Assembly: GCF_020829645.1 (NCBI RefSeq) | Contig: NZ_JAIVFS010000016.1 | Coordinates: 1-64,000, forward strand | Length of the DNA: 64,000 nucleotides | DNA from: Nostoc mirabile CHAB5784 | GTDB lineage: Bacteria; Cyanobacteriota; Cyanobacteriia; Cyanobacteriales; Nostocaceae | Direction of reading: 5' to 3' | In this document: positions 53,650 through 62,690 of the stretch, piece by piece | Position numbering within the stretch: position 1 is the first letter of the stretch | How the letters are laid out: every line of letters starts with the position of its first letter | Made by a program: the position numbers and the translations under genes | Notes under the pieces: model-generated | Seen by the model: the letters and a program-made list of their open reading frames with translations, nothing else | What the model was told of the DNA's origin: nothing | Database searches by the model: none

Positions 53650-56469
53650 TTACGCCACCTGCTTTAAATGTAAATTTGAGAGCAATGTTTTAGCCAATTC
53701 TGACAACTCTTCTCCCCGAATCATCCTGATATAATCCTCAGAAAATTTGATTAAACCGAGCAGAGGATTATCTTTGTATTCCTTAAGAAACAGAGTACGC
53801 AATTCCTGCTCATTTGGATTATTTGCAACTGAGGCTAATAAACAGTAAGCAGGATAATAGCGACAGAAAGTTAGCTTGCCATTATCGTCAAGCAACCATT
53901 GTGAATAAATTCCCGACTTTTTGGGATAAAAAGCTTCAGTACTGTTGACCCTGATGATTTCAGTAGGATATTTAAAGCGAACAATAAACGGGTCAACGGC
54001 TGATGATTGAATCCTGCCTACTAAACGTGTAGTGATATTGGCAAATATCTTCTGTGCAGCTTTGCTCTGATATATAGTCTCTGGTTCTTGGGCAGAGATG
54101 ATGACGCGGATACCAGACTTAGCACCATTGGCACACAATCGCCCAATCAACGAGGCGATCGCATCGAATTGAAATAAGATTGGCGCTTCATCAAGGAAGA
54201 AGATGCTGGCTTTTGATGATAATGCACGACGTAATGCAGCAGCATAGGCACTAAGAGCGAGTATGGCAGCATCAGCTTCACTTGATAAATTACGTAAAGC
54301 GAATACTAACAATTTGGCATTAGTTCTAAAACTGGATGGGCGTGAGATTGATTGTCCTACCCTGGTACTCAACCAATAATTTATTCTCAGCCTGATTTGC
54401 TGCAAGGCTTCGGAAATTTCTTGACTCTTACTAGCAATAGAATCTAATTGTATGAAAGCTGGAGAACAAAAATTATAAAAATCTTTGAGCGTCGGAGTTT
54501 CGCTCCAATATTGAGTTCCAAATCCAAAATGTATTGCTAACTTGTAGCGCAATTTAATTTCGTCATCATTAAAAAATGTTTTCAAACTCAGAGCAATGAT
54601 TGACTCAATATTGGTGGTAATCGTTGGGCTGACACCAATCATGCTCGTTCCTATCACCATTGTCATCAGCACTGATTTGAGAAATTCCTTAAAATCGTTC
54701 AATCGCTCATTTCTTAGTTCTGCATCCAAAGAGCGCAAATCAGGTAGTTCAAAGAGATTGTTTGATTCAGAGGAAATATCGAAGTATGCCCCTTCCTCAC
54801 CCAGCAGATTTGTGTAGTCGGTGAATGTAGAAGTACCATCTGGTTTGGGATAGTCTAGCGCCACCACCGGAATATCTTGTGCAAGCGCCGGGGTAAGAAT
54901 ACCTGCCACCAGCACAGATTTACCTGAACGAGTTGCGCCGAAGACTGCCAAATTCTTATGATTCTGGTATAAGTCTAGATGTACTGGTGTGCCACCTTCT
55001 TCTGCGATTAGCTCAAAGCCACTGCAATCGCCTGTGGCAGTCCTAATCAACGGCATCAGCCCTGGTGCTTCGGAACTAAAATATGGCAGTCGGCGGTTAA
55101 AAGGCTTGGTTAACAACGGCTCCCAAACAAATGGACAACACTGCAACCATGTCTTCCAAGCGTATTCTATTTCTCGGTCAACTACCGCCGGACGCAAGAA
55201 ATAGCTGGCAAGATATCGGCAAGCTTCGTCTAATTCCCTAATAGTTGGGCGGTGGACGAGGAAAGCAACTGCGGTATGCACTACAACACTACCTTTATAT
55301 ATTGTCTTCTGCGCCTCTACCGCTTCTTCAATATTCATCCCTGACAAGACATCAATATTTCCTTTATCTGTAGATAAAGAAGTGCTGGTAATTGATTGTT
55401 TGGTAATGCGTTGAAGATTTGTTTTAGAGATAGTTTGATTTGCCTTTGTTACCTGACAAATAATTTCTGTATCATAAATACTATCTCTAGAGATTAATTC
55501 CCACAAATAACGTAATTGGGCTTGTTCGTCATACCATCCCCCTGGCTTTTGGCTGAAGTTGAGCGCCCCAATATATTTATTTTGTAGCCTTACCCATTTT
55601 CTATCGAAAAATGGCACAGACTCCTCATTCTCTAACATCTGGTGACGGATGTGAAAATCACTCGTCTGAGTTTCTACTATTCCATCTATTGGGTCAATTT
55701 TTAATGGATTAGGGATTGCCGGGGGAGTAGAGCGATTAAACTGTTGCCAAATTGTCTCCCAGATTTCTTCAGCACTTAAAACCTTAATCCCCAACTTCAT
55801 CTTGTTGCCCAGGATAGCTGACCACTGTAAAAATCCATCGTTAAATGAATTTTGCAGAATATTTTCAATTCTAGTATTGTTATGGGCGTGAATTTCACCT
55901 GTAAAGCGAAACCAGCCCTTTTCTAATTTTCTAATAATAGATTCTATAAAATCCTTAGACCGTTCATCGTCATCAATAACAGTGTAAGTACACCATAGTC
56001 TCAAAAACTTATTCTTTCTAGCTCCACTTTGCGTTAGTTTTTTAGTCCTTAATCTTTCACTACGTATTAACAATTTTAATTGGTCAATATGACAATTACT
56101 CTCTAGCTTGGACAGTTCTTGTTGTCGGTGATAATCCGAGGTAAAAGAACCTAAATGTATTGTTAAGTTTTCCCCTTCGGGAATTTCTTTTAGCCCCGCT
56201 TCTATCCCCTCAAAGATAGGCAGCATTTGCGATGATTGTAAATTCGGATGAATCCCTAAACAATCAAAGCAGAATTTGATTTGAATATTTTCACCTTTTT
56301 TGAGAATTAATGCGCCTACGCCCTGCCTACCTCCTAACTTTAGGTCACAAATGCCCGCTAAATGGATAATATCTTCAAAGGGAGTGAGCATTTTCACAAC
56401 ACTAATCTGCTCGTTTTCTAATGCGACTTTACCTAATTTATCTTTAGCCTGATTAGAAGATTTTGGCAT
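53650..56469 (-). CDS. virB4: VirB4/TraC-type T4SS ATPase
   Basis: The 939-residue protein has a long N-terminal domain (to about 480) and a RecA-like motor with Walker A LAVFGATRSGKSVLVAG at about 505-520, VVALDYPKPDG, and Walker B SIFFLDEAPILF near 765. The C-terminal ANITTRLVGRIQSS stretch is typical of VirB4. It powers pilus assembly and substrate transfer, and here it is the only conserved T4SS ATPase besides VirD4. Confidence 0.9.
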   Translation of the reverse strand: MPKSSNQAKDKLGKVALENEQISVVKMLTPFEDIIHLAGICDLKLGGRQGVGALILKKGENIQIKFCFDCLGIHPNLQSSQMLPIFEGIEAGLKEIPEGENLTIHLGSFTSDYHRQQELSKLESNCHIDQLKLLIRSERLRTKKLTQSGARKNKFLRLWCTYTVIDDDERSKDFIESIIRKLEKGWFRFTGEIHAHNNTRIENILQNSFNDGFLQWSAILGNKMKLGIKVLSAEEIWETIWQQFNRSTPPAIPNPLKIDPIDGIVETQTSDFHIRHQMLENEESVPFFDRKWVRLQNKYIGALNFSQKPGGWYDEQAQLRYLWELISRDSIYDTEIICQVTKANQTISKTNLQRITKQSITSTSLSTDKGNIDVLSGMNIEEAVEAQKTIYKGSVVVHTAVAFLVHRPTIRELDEACRYLASYFLRPAVVDREIEYAWKTWLQCCPFVWEPLLTKPFNRRLPYFSSEAPGLMPLIRTATGDCSGFELIAEEGGTPVHLDLYQNHKNLAVFGATRSGKSVLVAGILTPALAQDIPVVALDYPKPDGTSTFTDYTNLLGEEGAYFDISSESNNLFELPDLRSLDAELRNERLNDFKEFLKSVLMTMVIGTSMIGVSPTITTNIESIIALSLKTFFNDDEIKLRYKLAIHFGFGTQYWSETPTLKDFYNFCSPAFIQLDSIASKSQEISEALQQIRLRINYWLSTRVGQSISRPSSFRTNAKLLVFALRNLSSEADAAILALSAYAAALRRALSSKASIFFLDEAPILFQFDAIASLIGRLCANGAKSGIRVIISAQEPETIYQSKAAQKIFANITTRLVGRIQSSAVDPFIVRFKYPTEIIRVNSTEAFYPKKSGIYSQWLLDDNGKLTFCRYYPAYCLLASVANNPNEQELRTLFLKEYKDNPLLGLIKFSEDYIRMIRGEELSELAKTLLSNLHLKQVA

Positions 56470-56508
56470 AACTTTACCAATAACTGAAATTTAACTAGAA
56501 CTTAGAAC

Positions 56509-56811
56509 TTATTTTTCTGACGACTTCTGTTGTATTGATTGAAATTTCATATATCCCCTACTAATCCGAGGGACGCTGACGAATTTACCGAAAAAGTCTT
56601 TATTTGTAGAAATTGTCCACCATGTTGCCCATCCCCAAGCAATACTTAATCCTGTACCTAACCAACTTGTTTTCAGTAGATAATTAAAGATAAATACATT
56701 GACTACTGCTATTAATGTCCAGGGAAATATTTGGTCGGCAGGGAATGGCCCTAGTCTTGGTCTTTCTCCTAAAATCCGATTTACTGTCCGAAAATCATGC
56801 TTCTCTGACAT
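56509..56811 (-). CDS. virB3: VirB3/TraL-like small membrane protein
   Basis: The 100-residue protein has a polar N-terminus with RTVNRILGERPRLGPFPADQ, two adjacent membrane segments (FPWTLIAVVNVFIFNYLL and WLGTGLSIAWGWATWWTIS), and a basic tail. This matches VirB3/TraL family topology, and the gene stands directly before virB4, its usual place. Confidence 0.65.
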   Translation of the reverse strand: MSEKHDFRTVNRILGERPRLGPFPADQIFPWTLIAVVNVFIFNYLLKTSWLGTGLSIAWGWATWWTISTNKDFFGKFVSVPRISRGYMKFQSIQQKSSEK

Positions 56812-56891
56812 ATTTATCGATTTAATAAAGAGTTATCAGCTATTAATCCAAATGCGTATTTATCAATAACTGATAACCCAAAGAGCTTTTT

Positions 56892-57479
56892 TTACTGAAC
56901 AATCAAACCAGTAATTAAATCTCCAACAAAAACTGCCATAACTATGATTAATGGAGTTCTTGCTAGTGTCTGCCAGTCTTCATCATTCCGGGCAGATTGA
57001 ATAATCCGAACTAGACTGATACCAACATATAATAGGAATAAAGCTCTCAATACATTGAAAAAAAGTGCGATAACTGCTGATGTTTGTCCATTGCTGACAT
57101 TACCAAAAGTGTTGGTCATCCAAGTTTGAGCATTATTGAAAAACTGAGCATTAGCTGGAGCCGCCGCAAAATCAATTAGACAAATTACTGCTAACAGCGC
57201 AAACAAGACAGCATAGAGATTAACTCCATACTTTCGTTGTAGTTTATCGAAGTTAGTAAATAATGCTTGTGACTGTTTCGGCAAGGCAATGACGATGGCA
57301 GACGCAATCATAAATCCACCCATCAATATATTGTGGACGGACATCTCTGCTATCATCAACACACCAGTCACACTCATGAGTGTAAGTGTGCCTTTTTTTG
57401 CCCTGTCATTCTTAGAGTCAGGTAAAAGTGTTGCTGTTGCTGAAGCAGCAAAATCTGGGCATCCGTAGTCAGTACGCAT
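56892..57479 (-). CDS. VirB2-like pilin with a long leader
   Basis: The last 85 residues look like a T4SS pilin: a signal-peptidase site APANA at about 107-111, a short loop with NNAQTWMTNTFGN, and two membrane helices around a polar turn (VIALFFNVLRALFLLYVGIS and LIIVMAVFVGDLITGLIVQ). The 108-residue part before it has its own membrane segments (about 33-66 and 88-104), far longer than a normal pilin leader. First gene of the operon. A pilin precursor with extra helices, or a fused small membrane protein, are both possible. Confidence 0.55.
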   Translation of the reverse strand: MRTDYGCPDFAASATATLLPDSKNDRAKKGTLTLMSVTGVLMIAEMSVHNILMGGFMIASAIVIALPKQSQALFTNFDKLQRKYGVNLYAVLFALLAVICLIDFAAAPANAQFFNNAQTWMTNTFGNVSNGQTSAVIALFFNVLRALFLLYVGISLVRIIQSARNDEDWQTLARTPLIIVMAVFVGDLITGLIVQ

Positions 57480-58149
57480 CTGCTTTCGTTCTCCTGAACG
57501 ATGTCTTGAGGGATACGCACATTCTTGAATAAGTCAACCCTAAAATCGACGTACTCTGGTACTGAAAAAAACAGAACTGTAGTACTAGAGCAATATTTCT
57601 AACATTAATAATCTATATAGATAAAAATTCTTTGTTGTATTATCAGTCTTTGTGCTTGATATATTCACATCCTTAATCGCTTGTTAGTATAAATATTTGT
57701 ACAGCCTCTTCAGTAAGTGTCAAATAGGGGGGATTGACTATTGGCTAGTTTTATGATTTGACATATCGAAATTAATTTTAACAAAGTTTGGGGGTTTAAG
57801 TCCCCTGCCTAATTAAAATCCCCGTTACAAAACGTAATTGCGAACTTGTACTGAGCGTAGCCTCTCCAAGAGTTGTATTGCGTTAGCGGAGCGGGGCGTT
57901 AGCAAGAGTGCGAATTGCGAATTGCGAATTGCGAATTGTTTAAGTATCCCCGCTTTCCATAAATTGAACTTTCCCTTCGATACCTCACCATGTTTTGCAT
58001 CATAACTAAAAACTGTTAAAACTTGATTGCATGTATAGAACAAATATGTATAATACTTGCAGCTTGTACTTCAGCATTTGTTAGAAGTAGATATTTGGTC
58101 AAGCAAGGAAATTGGGAATTAATTTTCATAATCATTTGTTGGAGTATTT
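57480..58149. other. Gene-free control region before the T4SS operon
   Basis: Holds hairpin copy 4 (57552-57590), a GGGG-TTTAAGT-CCCC hairpin near 57790-57804, the 18-base repeat at 57845-57862 and tandem AATTGCG units (57899-57940). An open frame on the minus strand at 57825-58043 is built mainly from these repeats, so I do not call it. The promoter of the long minus-strand operon should lie here. Confidence 0.5.
57552..57590. repeat. Dispersed hairpin family, copy 4
   Basis: GGTACTG, a run of A, CAGAACTG then GTACTAGAG; outer arms CTCT / AGAG pair. Shares the GTACTGAAAAAA core with copies 1-3 and stands just upstream of the first T4SS gene. Confidence 0.6.
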
Positions 58150-58268
58150 ATGAGTAAAAGAAAAATATTTACAGCACTTGTTTCAATAGGTGTAGGACTA
58201 TGCTTAGGAGCTTGCCAGTCTGATGCGGACAACCTTGCTCAGGCAGAGAATGATTATGGGGCTAAGTA

Positions 58269-59503
58269 CAGCTTTGCATTAATTCGTAGCGAATTTCTCC
58301 GTCATCTGGGTTACTGTATATGACCATTTGATGGGTTGGGCTGAATCATTGTGACGCACAATAAAATCAGTGATACGTTGCTGTAAGGTATCGAGATCAG
58401 GAAAATCATTTGGAGTCAGTAATTTACGTTGTAAAATGCTGAACCAAATTTCAATTTGATCTAACCATGAGGCATATTTTGGTAGCCAGACCACTTCCAC
58501 CGTAAAATTCCAACCGTCCTCTTTTTGCTTCTGATTCAACCAAGCCTGTAATTGTTTTGGAGCATGGGTAGAGCCGTTGTCGAGGATCAAATAAAGATGG
58601 CGCACACCCCGACGAATAGCTTCTGGTATCAATACCTCTAAAAGAAATGCTTGAAAATCAAGAAATGTTTTTGTTGGGCGACAACAACCATAAATTAGAC
58701 CATCAGCAACGCTCAAAGCTGCAAAAAGATGTGTTGCTCCTTTTCTGGCATATCTGGCTGCAAAGTGAACTGGTTGTTTGACACCTGCCCCCTTGTTAGG
58801 ATGTAGACCTTCTCGTGCTTGAATAGAAGTTTTCTCATCCACGCACACCACCCAGAAGCCAGCTTTAATCAAAAATTTTGCCTGAGCATACAGTTTAAGT
58901 ACAGGGGTTGCTTTGGCAACAAAATTATCATCAATCCGATGCATCCAAGCGTGAAACCGCCAAGGTTTTATCCGCTCAGATTTAAGCCATCGCCAGACTG
59001 TTGAAGTTGCTATGGATGCTACAATGCCTAGTGTGATTAGATGTGACGCAATATCACTACAACTCCACCTCGCCAAGGGAAGATCAAAATCCGTTGGTTT
59101 GCTGCAAGCGATCGCAGTAACTTTTGCTCGTATAATTGCTTCAAATATTCGAGGACGACCTGGACGGGGCGCTTCTTCTAGACTACGAGTTTGACACCAA
59201 CGTTTACGCCATTTCCGAACTAGGGCTTGTGAACAGCCGATGTTCTGAGCAATTTGAGCATCTGTCCAATCTAAATTTTCAGCAGTTGTAAGTATTATTT
59301 TGGCTCGTTTGACTTTGCTTTGCCCTGTTTTTCGGGCGTTTGCTTGCTGCCGCAACAGTTTTTTTTCATCTTCTGTCAGTTGCACAGAGTAAGTTTTTTG
59401 CCTGCCAGCCATAGTACCGAATGCTTGAGGGATAGTCCACCTATGCTCACCTTACCCTCAACAATTTACCCCTGTCAATTCGCTACGAATTTAGGCAAAG
59501 CTG
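58269..59503 (-). mobile_element. IS630-family insertion sequence
   Basis: Terminal inverted repeats of 27 bases with two mismatches begin CAGCTTTGC and end TTCGTAGCGAATT. A TA dinucleotide flanks both sides (58267-58268 and 59504-59505), the target duplication expected for IS630/Tc1 elements. Total 1235 bases with one transposase gene, intact, so the insertion looks recent. Confidence 0.88.
58279..59412 (-). CDS. IS630-family DDE transposase
   Basis: The 377-residue protein begins with two helix-turn-helix segments (NLDWTDAQIAQNIGCSQALV, then PTDFDLPLARWSCSDIASHL) and has the DDE catalytic core: D in WVVCVDEKTSIQ, D in LYLILDNGSTHAPK and E in YASWLDQIEIWFSILQ. It ends inside the element's left terminal repeat. 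Full length and undamaged. Confidence 0.93.
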   Translation of the reverse strand: MAGRQKTYSVQLTEDEKKLLRQQANARKTGQSKVKRAKIILTTAENLDWTDAQIAQNIGCSQALVRKWRKRWCQTRSLEEAPRPGRPRIFEAIIRAKVTAIACSKPTDFDLPLARWSCSDIASHLITLGIVASIATSTVWRWLKSERIKPWRFHAWMHRIDDNFVAKATPVLKLYAQAKFLIKAGFWVVCVDEKTSIQAREGLHPNKGAGVKQPVHFAARYARKGATHLFAALSVADGLIYGCCRPTKTFLDFQAFLLEVLIPEAIRRGVRHLYLILDNGSTHAPKQLQAWLNQKQKEDGWNFTVEVVWLPKYASWLDQIEIWFSILQRKLLTPNDFPDLDTLQQRITDFIVRHNDSAQPIKWSYTVTQMTEKFATN

Positions 59504-59937
59504 TACTAAGTTAACTGATGTGCAAAGCCAAAAAGATAAGGAAGTACAGGAGCAAATAAGGCAATATCTAGAAGAGACACCTAACTTATATAGAATAACT
59601 TGGAAGGTATGCGGAGATTATAGAAGTAGGAAGCGGGATGGAGTAAGATGTAGCGAAACTAAAATTCCCAAAACTAAAGGATATGTTGATCCCGTTTACG
59701 TCTGGGCAGCTAATGGGGTGCAGTTTGTTAATAAGCAACACTTTGTTAATAGCTATTGGACTACAGGATTGTTTGTCAAGTCTAAAGGATGCTTGAACTC
59801 AGGTAAGCCAGAACAAGAGCAATTTTATAATGTAAAAAATTTCACCAGAGATAAAACGAATGCTGTTCCTACCGCAGCAAACGTGAAGATTGAAGCTCTG
59901 TTAAAGCAGGAAAAGCAAATAGTAGTAGAACTTGCCT

Positions 59938-60475
59938 TCAAGGACGCAGAAGCAGAAAATTATGCGCTGACAAATTTCGGTGTGTCAGCAACCACAGGAT
60001 TAATACCCACTGGGAAAACTTGCTTGACTCTCGAAGAATGGAAGAAGACACAATCGTAAAAATCAGGCACAGTCGCTTCGAGCGTTCGCAGTTCAGTCGC
60101 GGCGACTTCCTCCATCTCCAGCACAACCAACCAACGCAAGTCTTGTCTAATTCTTTCTTAGATAAAGAAAATAATTTAACTTGTTGACCCCTTGTCCCCT
60201 GCTTGCGGTAAGTTAACTTTAACCCCAGTTGGTCTAACAACAACCCCAACACCCAAATCGGTTTGGGGTCAGAGGGAACAGTGAAACCCAAAATTGCTTT
60301 GATGTGAGCAGCGCAGTCAACAGCGTTCGCCAACATATTTAATAGATGTTGGTCGTCAGCAGTGATTTCCTTACCAACGACGAGTCGAGAGAGAATGTGA
60401 TGCAGCCGAGCGGTTGTATTCACTTTCTCCACCGCGCCGAGTAGTTGCCCCAGTCAACGCAATTCCCCAAGAGAA
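59938..60475 (-). pseudogene. Decayed partial copy of the right-edge replication-type gene
   Basis: Pieces in three frames match the C-terminal half of the protein at 62691-64000: VDWGNYSARW (60435-60465), then LHHILSRLVVGKEITADD to LGLKLTYRKQGTRGQQVKLF (compare LHQILERLVAGGEVNAND to LGLKLTSRKQGKRGEQVKIY), then DLRWLVVLEMEEVAATELR and VPDFY in another frame. At least two frameshifts break it. It lacks the AATTGCG-repeat insertion of its relative, so it shows the state before that insertion. Confidence 0.7.
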
Positions 60476-60559
60476 CTGGATTACTTATCAAAATATTACT
60501 GAAAAACATTGACTGGCATCCGATGTTTACAGGCAGATGTCCATTAAAGAATTATTTGT

Positions 60560-60661
60560 CAGTTTTAAACAATTACTGTCAAGCCACTCGGTTTTTTGGG
60601 TCTTGTGCAGTTAGAGTTATGCTCTAGCTCCTCAAATTCCAGTTTTAAACAATTACTGTCA
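60560..60661. repeat. Pair of 22-base direct repeats
   Basis: CAGTTTTAAACAATTACTG plus TCA occurs at 60560-60581 and again, identically, at 60640-60661, 80 bases apart. The spacer is unique. The pair lies directly after the stop of the ribbon-helix-helix-like gene at 60665. Too few copies for CRISPR; could be iteron-like binding sites or recombination scars. Confidence 0.7.
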
Positions 60662-60664
60662 CCT

Positions 60665-61003
60665 TCACTCATTAAATTCACTTAAAAACTCTGACTCGAG
60701 CTTATCAAGTCGTGAGCAAATAGCTCTTATCGTTTCATTAGTTGGACTATTGTGACTTTTATTACTCGCAACCAAGTACTTCTCTACACTTGCCTTAATC
60801 TTTGAGTCTAGGCGTTCGTCTAAATCGTTACCACCTATTGCATCAAGCTTATCTTGGGAATCGCCTAAGTAGAGATCGATAAATTCGAGCAGCGTGGCTG
60901 TTGCTGTTGTGCCTTTCGAGTTGCAACGGGCGATAAACTGCTCCCACATCTTTTGGTCACAGTTGAAAGATGCCAGCTTTTTCTTACGCCCTGTATTGCT
61001 CAT
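60665..61003 (-). CDS. Ribbon-helix-helix-like plasmid protein, 112 aa
   Basis: The N-terminal part KKKLASFNCDQKMWEQFIARC followed by TTATATLLEFIDLYL matches the strand-helix-helix pattern of CopG/Arc-type DNA-binding proteins, and the C-terminal half is a charged helical segment that ends in a short coiled coil (RAICSRLDKLESEFLSEF). Such proteins usually control plasmid copy number or transfer genes and often repress themselves; an inverted repeat at 61140-61159 upstream could be the operator. Confidence 0.6.
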   Translation of the reverse strand: MSNTGRKKKLASFNCDQKMWEQFIARCNSKGTTATATLLEFIDLYLGDSQDKLDAIGGNDLDERLDSKIKASVEKYLVASNKSHNSPTNETIRAICSRLDKLESEFLSEFNE

Positions 61004-61139
61004 CTCTACGTATCATCTAGGTAAACCGTAACTGTCTGCGCCCATTTAATTGCTTAATTCATCATGATAATTACCTTGATGCTACCATCGTGAGCGCATT
61101 CCTCTTTGAAGAGGAAGGGGGCAGGGAGCAATAACCTGC

Positions 61140-61159
61140 ATTTATCACAAGTGATAAAT
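61140..61159. promoter_or_regulatory. Perfect inverted repeat, possible operator
   Basis: ATTTATCAC-AA-GTGATAAAT, 9-base arms, located 137 bases upstream of the ribbon-helix-helix-like gene and downstream of the recombinase gene. Suits a dimeric regulator. No other gene is visible between 61004 and 61293. Confidence 0.4.
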
Positions 61160-61293
61160 TCAGGGAGTGTGGGAAGGAATTGAGAAATTCGCGTTTAAGC
61201 GATCGCTTTATGCAATGCAGCACCTCCCACCCTATGAGTGAGAAATTCGGGAATAAGCAGGCAGAGATAAACCCATCAAGTACCCCAGCAAAT

Positions 61294-62226
61294 TCACTTC
61301 GGTAAATAAAGCCCGGTGCTATCATTGGGACGAGCATGAGTGTAACGGCTAGTTTGGTTCAGCGATGAATGTCCCAAAGTTGCTTGCAGCAGTTGCACAG
61401 GTGCGCCCCGGTCTAAACTATGTGTTGCATGAGAGTGCCTCAACCAGTGCGGTGACACATGACCAGAAATCCCTGCCTTTTTACCCGATTCTGCGACAAT
61501 CTTACGGATTCGCCGCTCACCTACAGCACCCCCCTGACGGCTAACAAACACGGGTGCGTCGGGACTATTATTGGTTCTTTGTGTCAGCAATTCCTGATAA
61601 ATGCTTTTGGGGATTACCACGGTTCTGGTTTTCTGTCCCTTGCCGTAGAGCGTAACTTGTCCGTTGCCATCCCGCCCTGGTTGTACCGAGCGCCAGGTTA
61701 AAACAGCAATCTCACTCACCCTGGCACCAGTATAATAAAGCAGTTGGATCACTAGCCGATCGCGACCCTTTGGGGTTAGGGCAATCATTGTCATCACCTC
61801 TAGCTCAGACAGAAGACGTTCGGCTAACTTATCCTTGGGTTCAGGTAACGGCACTTCGGCGGCGACATTAAATTTTGTCCATTCCACTTTCACAGCGAAC
61901 CGCAGCAGACTTTTGAGCGCCGCAAGTTTTCTGGCACGGGTGGATGCCTCATATTTCTTGGTTTCCAGATAATCAGCGAACGCTAGAACGTCGTTCATTG
62001 TTACTGTTCGCAAGTCTAAATCATTTAACTGTACAAGTTTTGGGCTTACACCTAGCACAAAGGCAATGAAATAACGGATATCTGTCTCATAAGAGCGCCT
62101 GGTTTCGGGCGATCGCTTGCTACTCTTCCACATCTCCACTATTTGGGCAGTGTTAGTAACATCTGCCATCCTCTGCACCGAGTTTTCTGCCCCTGGTGTT
62201 AGCATCGAGAGTTCTGAGCTTCCCAC
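61294..62226 (-). CDS. Tyrosine recombinase (XerC/D-like)
   Basis: The 310-residue protein has a core-binding domain (about 28-125) and a catalytic domain with R169 (YTGARVSEIAVL), the beta-hairpin lysine loop YGKGQKTR, H260 and R263 (PHWLRHSHATH), H286 (TLGHSSLNQ) and Y295 (TSRYTHAR). All catalytic residues are present. The in-frame ATG at codon 20 is a possible later start. It differs clearly from the recombinase at 6987. Likely a plasmid multimer resolvase or an integrase for this segment. Confidence 0.88.
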   Translation of the reverse strand: MGSSELSMLTPGAENSVQRMADVTNTAQIVEMWKSSKRSPETRRSYETDIRYFIAFVLGVSPKLVQLNDLDLRTVTMNDVLAFADYLETKKYEASTRARKLAALKSLLRFAVKVEWTKFNVAAEVPLPEPKDKLAERLLSELEVMTMIALTPKGRDRLVIQLLYYTGARVSEIAVLTWRSVQPGRDGNGQVTLYGKGQKTRTVVIPKSIYQELLTQRTNNSPDAPVFVSRQGGAVGERRIRKIVAESGKKAGISGHVSPHWLRHSHATHSLDRGAPVQLLQATLGHSSLNQTSRYTHARPNDSTGLYLPK

Positions 62227-62690
62227 ATAAAATCCAATCAGCCTCTTAACACCAAAAAAGATTGTTCCAAATGGTGTGTCCCTTTTTCAATTATCGATTC
62301 CAGGGGAGCAACATTTACAAAAATTTCCTAGACGTGAATTCACGCCTAAATCCTTGAGTTAATCGGCTCAACGTGTTAATACGTGTACCTTTGTAAAGAA
62401 GATAACTCACCTTGGCTACACAAAAACTGCCTCAAGATGACACAAAGCGACTGCTCAAAGATAGATCCGATAATGTTAGTTTTCGGATCTGCTGGCGTGA
62501 AACCATAGATTTGTCATTGGTCAGAGGATACCTCTATTAGCATCACCCCAGTCGTTCCCAGAGCGATTTTCTGTTGATTTTTGCCCCAGACTTGTGTATA
62601 CATTCGCTTACCTTGGAGACTGACGGGCTGACAGCCGCCCGGACAAAACCCTTGATCGGGAACGCCAATAATATTAGTTAGTTCATGAAA
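62227..62690. other. Gene-free region with inverted repeats next to the recombinase
   Basis: Contains a perfect palindrome CGTGAATTCACG at 62333-62344 and AGATCCGA-N12-TCGGATCT at 62463-62490. No coding frame is visible. Being just upstream of the recombinase start, these could be its crossover or control sites; no strand-exchange core can be recognised by eye. Confidence 0.4.

Larger units (their letters stand above)
58150..60059 (+). pseudogene. Lipoprotein gene split by IS630 insertion and a one-base shift
   Basis: The 5' part (58150-58266) encodes a lipoprotein signal with lipobox LGAC (KRKIFTALVSIGVGLCLGAC). The 3' part (59506-60059) encodes a soluble domain with paired cysteines (KVCGDY, VRCSE, KGCLN, GKTCL). 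Removing the IS and one TA copy leaves them one base out of frame; reading the GGGG at 58258-58261 as GGG joins them (NDYGLSTKLTDVQSQKDKEV) into about 222 residues. The 3' part alone can be read from the GTG at 59520. Its 3' end overlaps a pseudogene on the other strand. Confidence 0.55.

Noticed and set aside
57825..58043. 72-codon minus-strand frame upstream of the lipoprotein gene
   Set aside because: Mostly made of dispersed AATTGCG and GCGTAGC repeats (reads FAIRNSQFALL), with no family or ribosome binding site.
60560..60661. CRISPR array
   Set aside because: Only two repeat copies of 22 bases with a 58-base spacer and no cas genes; fits plain direct repeats better.
61071..61337. 88-codon minus-strand frame after the recombinase gene
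   Set aside because: Overlaps the recombinase 3' end in another frame, low-complexity and without family signal.
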